Below are positions 28,180-36,602 of a stretch of DNA of 64,000 nucleotides, in pieces. The notes under the pieces were generated by a model. It did no database searches, was not told where the DNA came from, and saw nothing but the letters and a program-made list of their open reading frames with translations. The translations under genes were made by a program, and so were the position numbers. The stretch comes from an uncultured Bacteroidales bacterium. GTDB lineage: Bacteria; Bacteroidota; Bacteroidia; Bacteroidales; UBA932. The stretch's first letter is position 1. Every line of letters starts with the position of its first letter. The stretch lies in contig CASEBV010000015.1 in assembly GCA_949286415.1 (NCBI GenBank), forward strand, positions 62,001 through 126,000, in the 5' to 3' direction.

Positions 28180-29548
28180 TTCTTTCCGTGACAATCAGCA
28201 AATTGTCTGCTTTCCCTGCGGAAAATTCGCATCTTGTCCCGAAAATATGGATGATGCCTGCGCCGCTCCCGGATATTGGCATTCCGGATTGAGCCCCGCT
28301 GTCGCGGAGAGCCTTCTTCCCGGCCTTGCCCCCTGACTCTTTCCTGAGTCTTGTCCTGAGCATGTCGCTTGTCATCGGGATGTTTCTTGCCGTGACATCT
28401 GCCCCAGGCCATGTTTCTCCTGCTTCCTTTATGCCGGCCTTGCCCAGGGGCAGCGTCCTGATTATCCTGAAGACTTTCCCGAATCCCAGGAGCTTTTCTA
28501 TGGTGCCTGTGCCATTATTGCCGGGGAGAAGATACAGGTGTGTCGACTTTGCCAGCTTGGCAAGTCCGAAGCGCTCTCCCAGGAGATTGAATGCCCCGGC
28601 CTTGAGCAATGCCTTGCCTGGCTCGAACAGAAAGCCGGACAGGCGGTCTGGCCCTGCGGTCAGCCTCATTGCGGCCAGCCTTTTTTCCTGCGCCGTGAAA
28701 ACGAACGGATTGCAGGTGGATTCCCATGCAATGAATTCGGGTTCTCCTTTCCAGTTTCTGTCAAGCACGGCAAGCAGTTCCCTGCATTCTCCCTTTGCGG
28801 CGATGACATGCATTTCCCTGCATCCTGCCCCAAGACGTGAAAGCACCATGTCAATGTCTGCCATCGGGGAGAGCTTCACCATCACATACTGCGCGCATCC
28901 GAGAAGTTCATCCTTAAGTGCAAGAATGTCCGGACGGCAGTCTTCCATCAGAAACACCTTTTTCCCGGCCCCGTCCCGTCTTGCGGGGTCAAGGTAGATG
29001 ATGTCAGGGGCAAAGTCCCCGAGGATTCCCGAGATGTCACCGGGCTTCACTTCCTTTCCGCTGATGATTATGTCACCGTGTCCGAGTGCCCGGAAATTGT
29101 GTCTTGCGGCATTGCATAGGGCTTCGTCCATCTCATTGTACAGAACTTTGAATCCGGCCTCCCTGAAGGCGCAGGAATCGGCCCCGAGCCCTCCCGTGAG
29201 GTCGGCAATGCACCCCCGGAAGACAGGCTTTTCCTGTGCGGCGATCGCACCGGATGCGGAGATTCTGTCCTTCGCGGCTATTTCGTCGTGTGCGACAAGT
29301 CTGGCAGCGACAGAAGTCTTGAGTGCCGCGGTTTCCGCCGAGCTGCACTGCTCGGCAGATATGGTGTTTGGGTATATGAGGTCGGGGCAGCCGTACCATG
29401 CCGGCAATTTGGCCTTGAGCTTTCTTCTTGATTCTATGGTGTTGACAGCAAGCGACATGTCTATCTCCGGCCATTTGCCCCTGGCAAGAAGCAGTGCCGC
29501 CGTGTCATCTTCGGCATGTTCAAGTATGAAATCCCGGAATGCAGTCAT
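28157..29548 (-). CDS. THUMP-like class I SAM-dependent methyltransferase
   Basis: A 463-residue protein of a Bacteroidota-conserved family with an N-terminal helical region, a Rossmann methyltransferase core and a THUMP-like C-terminal part. SAM motif I is IADLTGGLGADSCAF, and motif IV is IIYLDPARRD. The DPAR-type motif resembles RNA or protein methyltransferases rather than DNA ones; the substrate is not known to me. Its 3' end overlaps the dipeptidyl peptidase gene tail to tail by 23 bp. Confidence 0.85.
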   Translation of the reverse strand: MTAFRDFILEHAEDDTAALLLARGKWPEIDMSLAVNTIESRRKLKAKLPAWYGCPDLIYPNTISAEQCSSAETAALKTSVAARLVAHDEIAAKDRISASGAIAAQEKPVFRGCIADLTGGLGADSCAFREAGFKVLYNEMDEALCNAARHNFRALGHGDIIISGKEVKPGDISGILGDFAPDIIYLDPARRDGAGKKVFLMEDCRPDILALKDELLGCAQYVMVKLSPMADIDMVLSRLGAGCREMHVIAAKGECRELLAVLDRNWKGEPEFIAWESTCNPFVFTAQEKRLAAMRLTAGPDRLSGFLFEPGKALLKAGAFNLLGERFGLAKLAKSTHLYLLPGNNGTGTIEKLLGFGKVFRIIRTLPLGKAGIKEAGETWPGADVTARNIPMTSDMLRTRLRKESGGKAGKKALRDSGAQSGMPISGSGAGIIHIFGTRCEFSAGKADNLLIVTERITRLSDI

Positions 29549-29615
29549 ATATTAAAAAAATCAGGGGCAAAGATACATATTTTAAATTTTAAATCGTGAA
29601 GGGACAATTTCAAGA

Positions 29616-29632
29616 TATATTTGTTATATTTG
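29616..29632 (+). promoter_or_regulatory. Two -7 boxes upstream of the phosphohexomutase gene
   Basis: TATATTTG occurs at 29616-29623 and again at 29625-29632, 63-79 bp before the ATG. Both fit TAnnTTTG; neither has a convincing -33 box. Confidence 0.45.
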
Positions 29633-29694
29633 TACGATTTGACAATGAAATCATAAACCACCTGATTTGAAATAATCGATAACACTATAGAATT

Positions 29695-31359
29695 ATGGAA
29701 AGGAATTTCAGAGAAGTCGCCCAGAGCTGGCTTGAAGGAAACTATGACCAGGAAACCAAGGATGAGGTCAGAAGACTGATGGAAACTGACCCTGCGGGTC
29801 TTGAGGATGCGTTCTACCGCAATCTTGAATTCGGTACAGGCGGTCTCCGAGGCATCATGGGTGTCGGGACCAACCGCATGAACAAGTATGTCGTGGCTAT
29901 GGCTACCCAGGGACTCGCCAATTACATTCTCAAGAATGTACCTGGAGGCAAATGCAGCGTGTGTGTGTCTTTTGACAGCCGGAACAACAGTGCCGCATTT
30001 GCAAAGATAACCGCAGAGGTCCTGTCCGCCAACGGCATCCATGTGTACATCTATGACTGCCTGCATCCGGTGCCGCTCCTTAGCTATGCCGTGCGCAAGA
30101 AGCACGCTACTGCCGGCGTCATGGTGACGGCTTCGCACAACCCTAAGGAATACAACGGATATAAAGTATATTGGAGTGACGGCGCTCAGATCATTTCTCC
30201 TGTCGACAAGGAGATTGTCGCCGAGGTAAATGCCATTACAGACCCGTCCATGGTGAAATACACTGCAGACGGCAAGGAGGGCGGCATCGAGACCATGGGC
30301 GATGAGATGAACAACGCATACATGGATGATGTCCTGACTCTCATGCTCTCACCTGAGTCGAGGGAAAGGCACAAGGATCTGAAGATAGTCTACACACCGC
30401 TTCACGGCTCAGGCGTGCACATCGTCCCTGCCATCCTGAAGAGGCTCGGATTCGAGAATATATACCATGTTCCGGAGCAGGATGTGAGTGACGGGAATTT
30501 CCCTACCGTGATGTCCCCGAACCCTGAGGAGCATTCTGCCCTTGAGATGGCTGTGGCTGTGGCTGACAGGGAAGGCGCCGACCTCGTGCTGGCAACAGAC
30601 CCGGATGCGGACCGTCTCGGCATCGCAGTCCGCGACAATGAGGGCAAGATGGTGCTCTTCAACGGAAACCAGACCGCATCAATGCTTACTTATTATATCC
30701 TCCGCCGTTGGTCGGAGCTCGGCAAACTGGATGATACCAAGTATGTTGTGAAGACAATCGTTACCACAGAACTTATACGGGCCATCGCCGAGAAATACGG
30801 AGTGAAGGTATATAATGTCCTCACCGGATTCAAATTCATAGCAGACATCGTGCGCCGCAATGAAGGCAAGGGCGAGTTCATCTGCGGGGGAGAGGAAAGC
30901 TATGGTTTCAACATCGGACAGTTCGTCCGCGACAAGGATGCCCCTATCTCATGTGCCATGGTTGCTGAATGCGCCGCATGGGCTGCAGACCAGGGCAAGA
31001 CTCTCTATCAGCTTCTCCAGGATATCTATGCCGAGTTCGGCTACTATAAGGAAGGTCTCGTGTCACTCGTCCGCAAGGGCAAGTCGGGAGTCGAGGAGAT
31101 TGCAGCCATCATGTCTGGCCTCAGGGCCAATCCTCCTGCCGAACTTGCAGGCGTGCCTGTCACAAAGGTCGTGGACTACAACAAGCCTGAGGAGACAGGA
31201 CTGCCAAAGTCCAATGTCCTTCAGTTCTTCACGGCAGAGGGTGATGTGGTTTCCGTCCGCCCGTCAGGCACTGAGCCTAAGATTAAATTCTATTTCGGCG
31301 CAAGAGGCGCATCGGCTGATGCCAAGATAGAACAGCTCAGGGAGCAGTTTGTAAAATAA
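29695..31359 (+). CDS. Phosphoglucomutase/phosphomannomutase family enzyme
   Basis: A 554-residue alpha-D-phosphohexomutase that moves phosphate between C1 and C6 of a hexose. The active-site serine is in MVTASHNPKEYNGYK, metal binding in DPDADRLGIAV, sugar recognition in GGEESYGFN and phosphate binding in VRPSGTEPKIKFYF. The length and GTGGLRG near the N-terminus match the PgcA-like two-domain-extended type of Bacteroidota. Glucose versus mannose specificity cannot be read. It would feed glycan and lipopolysaccharide precursors. Confidence 0.94.
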   Translation: MERNFREVAQSWLEGNYDQETKDEVRRLMETDPAGLEDAFYRNLEFGTGGLRGIMGVGTNRMNKYVVAMATQGLANYILKNVPGGKCSVCVSFDSRNNSAAFAKITAEVLSANGIHVYIYDCLHPVPLLSYAVRKKHATAGVMVTASHNPKEYNGYKVYWSDGAQIISPVDKEIVAEVNAITDPSMVKYTADGKEGGIETMGDEMNNAYMDDVLTLMLSPESRERHKDLKIVYTPLHGSGVHIVPAILKRLGFENIYHVPEQDVSDGNFPTVMSPNPEEHSALEMAVAVADREGADLVLATDPDADRLGIAVRDNEGKMVLFNGNQTASMLTYYILRRWSELGKLDDTKYVVKTIVTTELIRAIAEKYGVKVYNVLTGFKFIADIVRRNEGKGEFICGGEESYGFNIGQFVRDKDAPISCAMVAECAAWAADQGKTLYQLLQDIYAEFGYYKEGLVSLVRKGKSGVEEIAAIMSGLRANPPAELAGVPVTKVVDYNKPEETGLPKSNVLQFFTAEGDVVSVRPSGTEPKIKFYFGARGASADAKIEQLREQFVK

Positions 31360-31370
31360 TTTGAAAGTCA

Positions 31371-31415
31371 GGCAAACTCCCTTTCCAAAGAAATTCTTCA
31401 GGAAAGGGATTTGCC
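31371..31415 (+). other. Long inverted repeat between the mutase gene and ndk
   Basis: GGCAAA (31371-31376) and CCCTTTCC (31379-31386) pair with GGAAAGGG (31401-31408) and TTTGCC (31410-31415). The stem is 14 bp with a small internal loop and a 14-nt hairpin loop. No T-run follows, so it is not a classic terminator. It could be a processing or regulatory structure in the leader of ndk. Confidence 0.55.
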
Positions 31416-31442
31416 GTATATAAACCTGATAAAACACCGGTT

Positions 31443-31904
31443 ATGGAAAGAACACTTGTCATACTGAAGCCAGGCGCTCTGCAGCGCGGACTGGTCGGAG
31501 AAATCATCTCCAGATTCGAAAAACGCGGACTGAAGCTTGTCGCAATGAAAATGAAGCAGCTTGACCAGGAAATTCTTGACAAACATTATGCGCATCTCAA
31601 GGACAAGCCTTTCTTCCCGTGGCTGTGCAGCGGCATGACGGCTGCTCCTGTCATCCTGTGCTGCTGGGAAGGCTTCGAGGCCGTGAAGGTGGTGAGGGCA
31701 ATGGCCGGAACGACCAATGCCAGAAATGCCGCGCCGGGAACTATCCGGGGAGACTATGCCCTCAGTTCGCAGGAAAATGTCGTCCACACCTCGGACTCGG
31801 TTGAGAATGCAAAGGAGGAACTCGACAGATTCTTCTCGCCTGAAGATTATTGCGAGTATCCTTCGCCTCTGAACCAGTTCCTCTATGCTCCTGACGAGAA
31901 ATAA
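31443..31904 (+). CDS. ndk: Nucleoside diphosphate kinase
   Basis: A 153-residue kinase that transfers phosphate from ATP to other nucleoside diphosphates. The N-terminal ERTLVILKPGALQRGLVGEI, the AMAGTTNARNAAPGTIRGDYA block and the phospho-accepting H115 in NVVHTSDS are present (usual form NVIHGSDS). Full length. Only 2 bp separate its stop from the start of the NPCBM-like protein gene, so the two are probably cotranscribed. Confidence 0.97.
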   Translation: MERTLVILKPGALQRGLVGEIISRFEKRGLKLVAMKMKQLDQEILDKHYAHLKDKPFFPWLCSGMTAAPVILCCWEGFEAVKVVRAMAGTTNARNAAPGTIRGDYALSSQENVVHTSDSVENAKEELDRFFSPEDYCEYPSPLNQFLYAPDEK

Positions 31905-31906
31905 AT

Positions 31907-34270
31907 ATGAGTAAGGTGGGAACAGCCCTGACAGTCATTGCAGTCGGGCTGGCGCTTGTCATGTGTGTGCCGAAATGCGGTCTCAGGAAATCAAAGACAT
32001 ACTCAGCGGAAAGGGAAAAAATTCAGCTTCCGGAGGGTGAATATCTGGTCAACAGGTTCACCCCGGAAGATTCATATTGTTATACGGCGTACCCTTATGA
32101 ATATGAAGACTCCGGGCAGATGAAAATGAGCGGAGGACTTGACTGGCACGGCGGCTTCAGACTCACCTACAGCCATGGACCGTATACACCGGGATATGCT
32201 GTGTTCAGACTTGGCCGTGAGTATGAGAAACTCATGTTCGTGCTCGGATACGAGAATTTCGAGTCCGGGGCAGGCGGCAACGGTTCGTATACGGAGCCGA
32301 GCATTTTCACTGTCACAGCCGACGGACGGAAAATTCTTGACGAGGTCGTATATCCTTACGGCATACCGCATCGTTTCACACTTGACATAAAAGGTGTCGA
32401 TGAACTGAAATTCCAGATTGTCTCAGGCTCGGGACGCATCTGTGTGGCCGAGGCGACTTTGTGGAAAAAGGGGGAGACACCGGTGGAGACAGGTAATCTG
32501 ATTGTCGGGGAACCAGAAGCGAAGATGCTCGTAAAAGATATCCGGCCATATTTCCAGAGCCGTCAGTTTGAAAATGTTTCTCCTGACGACAGGATTACAT
32601 CAATTAAAGTCAACGGAAGGCCATACGGCTATGGGTTTGCTGTGGACATGAAACAGGCTCTTGTCGGTGCAAATGAAGGCTGGGCATATTTCAATCTGAG
32701 GAAACAGTACTCCACCCTGAGTTTTGTCCTCGGTCCTCTTGACGAGGACGGCAGCAGCACCGGAAGCGGTTGGATTTCGGTAAAGGCAGACGGCCGTATT
32801 ATCTATGAGAACGAATTGGGCTATGATGATATCGCAAAGGCGGTTGTGTTGGATATAACCGGATGCGAGATGCTTTCGTTCCATTCCGAACAGGCTTCAG
32901 GCTCTCTCCGGGGAGGAATTGCGGAAATGACGGTCTATCCGGAAGGAGAAGGTCCGGAGCCTGGTGCCGGATATTCCGTCGAGGACGGTGTTCCGGCCGA
33001 TGATGACCTTTCATCCGTGGAATTTGCTTCAACCGTTGATCCGAGACTGAAGGAATTGCCCGATGTCTGCAAGCTCATATCAAATATTCCGCCATATACG
33101 GCCGATGCACAGGCGACCAGGCAGATTTATGACGGGACATCGGACCATATCACATTCTCCATGGGCGGACAACGCTTCAGCGAGGGAATAGTCCTATATA
33201 AGAAGGCAAGTCTTCTGGACAACAGGACATCTGCATTCGCTGTCTTTGACCTCGGGAATGAATTCGATTATATGACATTCACTGCAGGATATATCGGCAA
33301 GAGCTGGACCATGAACAACGATCTGCTCAGGGTCTATGCGGATGACAGGCTCGTGCTCGAGACTCCGCTGATAGCCACTGCCCCGAATCAGAAATATACA
33401 GTTCCTCTCGGAAAATGCCGCAAGCTCAGATTTGAGAACCGTGGTTCCGGCAATCTGGATGTGGCTGCGTACGGTATCGGTGATATAGTGGTCTACCGGG
33501 GAGACCCTGTGCCGAACGACCTCTTTCCCAGACCAGTGCCGGAATGCCCTTATACTGTGGATCTGATAGATTTGGGTGCTCCATATATCCATTATGTGTC
33601 TCCGATGGGTGACCACAAGGATGAAATCTTTTATGACGGGAGTACGCGGCGGAGGTATTTCGAGATTGACGGCAAACGCATCTATAAAGGATTTCTGCTC
33701 CAGACCAGCGTTCATTTCTCCCTTGACTATGGAGCCCTGTCCGGTACTGACGGAGCCGGGGCAAGTGTCCTCGGAGGTGCCGCCGTGGGGGCCGCCTTCG
33801 TCCCGGCCGGGATTGCTGTCGGCGGTGCCGTGGTCGGCAGTACATTGATTGGGGCTGCGGCATTTCTTATGCTTGCTGCAGGAGGCGAGGCCATGGAAAA
33901 CTCCTGTGCGGCTTTCAATACTTACGGACAATACAACAGCGTGACATTTACCGTAGCCTGCTACAAGCCGTACATTAGCGCGGATGACTACAGGGAGACG
34001 CTTCTGATAGGCGCCGACCATGAGGTTGTGGCTGAATTGTCTCTCTATGAAACCATGGAGCCTCAGACAGTGACTGTGCCGATTGACGGCTGCGGACAGC
34101 TGATGTTCTGGCTTTCCAATACGGACAACTGGTCCGGACAGTTCCTCTTTTATGACATCAGGCTGACAAAGGACAGGCTTCCGCTCAATATTCCGGAGGC
34201 AGTCCGGCCGCAGGACCGTGAGACTGGACATAACGATGATGACACGCAGGCCGGTCGTCAGGAACAATAA
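31907..34270 (+). CDS. Large membrane-anchored protein with four NPCBM-like domains
   Basis: A 787-residue protein of unknown function. Residues 4-22 are a hydrophobic anchor or signal; the nearby VMC and PKC cysteines do not form a good lipobox. Four beta-rich repeats follow at about 45-190, 205-345, 385-540 and 555-770, each with the order hydrophobic core strand, F-L-G-R/N-E/Q-Y (as in VFRLGREYEKLMFVLGY or VFDLGNEFDYMTFTAGY), a DxR/DDR-I/L turn and a C-terminal VxxxxLxF strand. This resembles the NPCBM carbohydrate-binding module. The fourth repeat is split by a Gly/Ala-rich hydrophobic stretch at about 613-661 (GAGASVLGGAAVGAAF ... GAAAFLMLAAGG), like two glycine-zipper membrane helices. 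It lies between ndk and a C10 protease. Confidence 0.7.
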   Translation: MSKVGTALTVIAVGLALVMCVPKCGLRKSKTYSAEREKIQLPEGEYLVNRFTPEDSYCYTAYPYEYEDSGQMKMSGGLDWHGGFRLTYSHGPYTPGYAVFRLGREYEKLMFVLGYENFESGAGGNGSYTEPSIFTVTADGRKILDEVVYPYGIPHRFTLDIKGVDELKFQIVSGSGRICVAEATLWKKGETPVETGNLIVGEPEAKMLVKDIRPYFQSRQFENVSPDDRITSIKVNGRPYGYGFAVDMKQALVGANEGWAYFNLRKQYSTLSFVLGPLDEDGSSTGSGWISVKADGRIIYENELGYDDIAKAVVLDITGCEMLSFHSEQASGSLRGGIAEMTVYPEGEGPEPGAGYSVEDGVPADDDLSSVEFASTVDPRLKELPDVCKLISNIPPYTADAQATRQIYDGTSDHITFSMGGQRFSEGIVLYKKASLLDNRTSAFAVFDLGNEFDYMTFTAGYIGKSWTMNNDLLRVYADDRLVLETPLIATAPNQKYTVPLGKCRKLRFENRGSGNLDVAAYGIGDIVVYRGDPVPNDLFPRPVPECPYTVDLIDLGAPYIHYVSPMGDHKDEIFYDGSTRRRYFEIDGKRIYKGFLLQTSVHFSLDYGALSGTDGAGASVLGGAAVGAAFVPAGIAVGGAVVGSTLIGAAAFLMLAAGGEAMENSCAAFNTYGQYNSVTFTVACYKPYISADDYRETLLIGADHEVVAELSLYETMEPQTVTVPIDGCGQLMFWLSNTDNWSGQFLFYDIRLTKDRLPLNIPEAVRPQDRETGHNDDDTQAGRQEQ

Positions 34271-34293
34271 TATCTACAAAACATCAAGCAGTA

Positions 34294-36099
34294 TTGAGCG
34301 GATTGAAAATCATTGGATTATTGAATAATATCATACTTTTCCCCTGTATCCTGGCCCTGTGCTTCTTTGGGGCAGATGCCGCCGAGGCTGCTCCCGTAGG
34401 AAGGGAGAAGGCTGCGGCAGCCGCAGAAGCTTTCTGGAATTCTGTCCCGAAGACAAAGAGTTCCGGTGCCGTACTGAAGTTTGTCGACGACGGCCGGACG
34501 GCGGCTGCAGGAGTCCCGGCATATTATATTTTTGAAAATGCTGCCGGCAACGGGTTCGTGATAATTTCCGGGGACGACAATCTCCCGCCTGTGCTCGGAT
34601 ATTCTTTTGAGTCTTCCCTGTCGGAGGGGGACTTCCCTCCGAATTTCCGTGAATGGCTTGACTATATGTCGATAGCCGCAAACAGTCCGTCTGCATTGCC
34701 TGTCTCCGGATGGACCGCTCCGCGTGCCGGAAGTCCGGTGGTGGATCTCCAGACTGCCAGATGGAACCAGACGGCTCCATATAACAGCTTGTGTCCGAAA
34801 AGCAATGGTGTGGCAACATATACAGGGTGTACGGCTACTGCCCTTGCCATAGTGATGAGACACCACAGGTGGCCTGTGCGTGGCACCGGGACGATTCCGG
34901 GCTACAATGCGTCCAGCGGGGTGACTGTCCCTTCCATAACTCTCGGCCATGAATACGACTGGGACAATATGCTGATGGAATACGGGTGGAGCTATTCAGA
35001 TGAGGAGGAAGAGGCTGTGGCCGAACTGATGCGTGACTGTGCCGTCATGATAGTCTCGAATTTCATGCCGATAAACAGCGCCGGCACAGGTGCATCGTCG
35101 TACAAGATTCCTGAAGCCGTCGTGAAGTATATGGGATATGACAAGTCTGCATATTGTACCTCTCGCTCAGCGTATTCGCAGCCGCAATGGCTGGACATGC
35201 TGAAAAATGAACTTTCTTCAGGCAGGCCGATAGTATATTCCGGCTATGGCCCTGACGGCTCCGGGCATGCCTTTGTCCTTGACGGATATACAGATGACGG
35301 CTATTTTGGCGTCAACTGGGGCTGGGGAGGACAGGCTGACGGATATTTCCTCATAGACGCGATGGAGCCCACAATAGTAGGTGCCGGCGGGGGAGCCGGC
35401 TCATTCAGCCTTAACCAGATTGCTGTCCTGGGGCTGAAGCCGGATGAAGGAGGCAATTATGTGGAGAGTCTCGGCTTCATGAAGTATTCCGATGCGGCGG
35501 GTGATTTCAACGGCCTGTCAATCCGCTATGGCACCATTGCGCAGGAACAGTATTTCAGCATGGGCTATGGCCTTATCTACAACAGGGGGGCGGTTGATTT
35601 CAACGGAGAAATCTGCTTTGCCCTTGCGGACAGTAAGGGGAACATCAAGGAAGTGCTCGAGTCATGGACCGCAACAATTGCCGGCACCGGGCTGAGAGGG
35701 GACAAATCCCTGTATGTGTCCTCTCCTGTAGTCCCCGGCGACCGCGTGAGGGCATATTTCCGAACTCAGAATACGCCTGAATGGACAGTCATAACTGGAA
35801 ATGAAGACAATGGCTGTGTCTGGGAGCTTGTAGTCCCTGGAGACGAACCTCCGGTATATGAAGGGACGGTGGAGGAGGAGACATCGGTCCGCTACAGCAA
35901 GACCGACGGGATACTCCGTGTCGGCCTGCCTGAGGATGCCTCATATGTCCTGAAGGATGCCGATGGTACTGACGTTACATCTTCATGTGTTGTGACCGGC
36001 GATGTCCTTGAGATTGACACTGCCGGACTTGAAGCGGGTACATACAGCCTTGTCCTTAGCCGGCAGGATGATGTAAAGGAAATCTCCCTGATATTCTGA
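34294..36099 (+). CDS. Secreted C10 family cysteine protease (streptopain-like)
   Basis: A 601-residue streptopain/SpeB-type endopeptidase. Signal peptide to about residue 32, then a propeptide (about 33-140, with FVIISGDDNLPPVLGYS of the Spi-type inhibitor). The mature domain has C179 in YTGCTATALAIVMRHH and H325 in GSGHAFVLDGY, followed by GVNWGWGG. The last 70 residues are a small beta domain with DTAGLEAGTYSLVLS, like type IX secretion tails. No ATG exists in frame between the upstream stop (34240) and the signal peptide; TTG at 34294 is the best start. It probably shares a transcript with the NPCBM-like gene 23 bp upstream. Confidence 0.88.
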   Translation: MSGLKIIGLLNNIILFPCILALCFFGADAAEAAPVGREKAAAAAEAFWNSVPKTKSSGAVLKFVDDGRTAAAGVPAYYIFENAAGNGFVIISGDDNLPPVLGYSFESSLSEGDFPPNFREWLDYMSIAANSPSALPVSGWTAPRAGSPVVDLQTARWNQTAPYNSLCPKSNGVATYTGCTATALAIVMRHHRWPVRGTGTIPGYNASSGVTVPSITLGHEYDWDNMLMEYGWSYSDEEEEAVAELMRDCAVMIVSNFMPINSAGTGASSYKIPEAVVKYMGYDKSAYCTSRSAYSQPQWLDMLKNELSSGRPIVYSGYGPDGSGHAFVLDGYTDDGYFGVNWGWGGQADGYFLIDAMEPTIVGAGGGAGSFSLNQIAVLGLKPDEGGNYVESLGFMKYSDAAGDFNGLSIRYGTIAQEQYFSMGYGLIYNRGAVDFNGEICFALADSKGNIKEVLESWTATIAGTGLRGDKSLYVSSPVVPGDRVRAYFRTQNTPEWTVITGNEDNGCVWELVVPGDEPPVYEGTVEEETSVRYSKTDGILRVGLPEDASYVLKDADGTDVTSSCVVTGDVLEIDTAGLEAGTYSLVLSRQDDVKEISLIF

Positions 36100-36196
36100 A
36101 AATATTTCCGCAGAGTCTTTCATGAAAAATTTCAGTCTCTTCTGAAACATTTTAAGGAAATGTCTGTATAATATAAATACAAGACAAATCGTCAAT

Positions 36197-36595
36197 GGGG
36201 ATGTTCTGGTTTTGACAGCGCATGACATCGGACGGTAAGCACGCCGGGCGTAGGGGACTTGCCCGTTAATCTCAGTCTCCGAACAATTAGTTGGCAACAA
36301 CAACTACGCACTCGCTGCCTAATCTGCCAAGCAGTTTAGCTTAATCGTTGCCGCCAAGGCTGCGGCTACGACGAGTATCCCTCCGGGCTTCAGGCCGGTC
36401 ATGTCCGGAATACGGGGTATCATCCAGACCGGATGCACTGGAGGACTCCTTTAAATCCAGCCAAGATACAAAGGATAAGAGTACGGTAGCCTGCCTCCCG
36501 GCAGCCGTGCTCCGACAACTGAAGAGAGGATAAGCGTGTAGAAAGCTGCCTGGTGCGGCGTTTGGACGGCGGTTCGAGTCCGCCCATCTCCACCA
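36197..36595 (+). ncRNA. ssrA: tmRNA (transfer-messenger RNA)
   Basis: A 399-nt tmRNA that rescues stalled ribosomes. The 5' end GGGGATG pairs with CATCTCC next to the 3' ACCA, and the third pair is G-U, the alanyl-tRNA synthetase identity element, with A as discriminator. The T arm holds GGTTCGAGTCC. A tag frame lies at 36293-36322 after TTAGTT, the usual upstream context. The CCA is encoded (36593-36595). I did not find a consensus promoter; the A+T-rich TATAATATAAATA stretch ends 20-30 bp upstream. The anSME gene begins 7 bp after the 3' end. Confidence 0.95.
36293..36322 (+). other. tmRNA tag-peptide reading frame (GNNNYALAA)
   Basis: The resume codon is GGC (36293-36295), followed by codons for NNNYALAA and TAA at 36320-36322. 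With the tRNA-borne alanine, the tag is A-GNNNYALAA, ending in the ALAA degron recognised by ClpXP-type proteases. Confidence 0.9.
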
Positions 36596-36602
36596 ATGTG
36601 TG

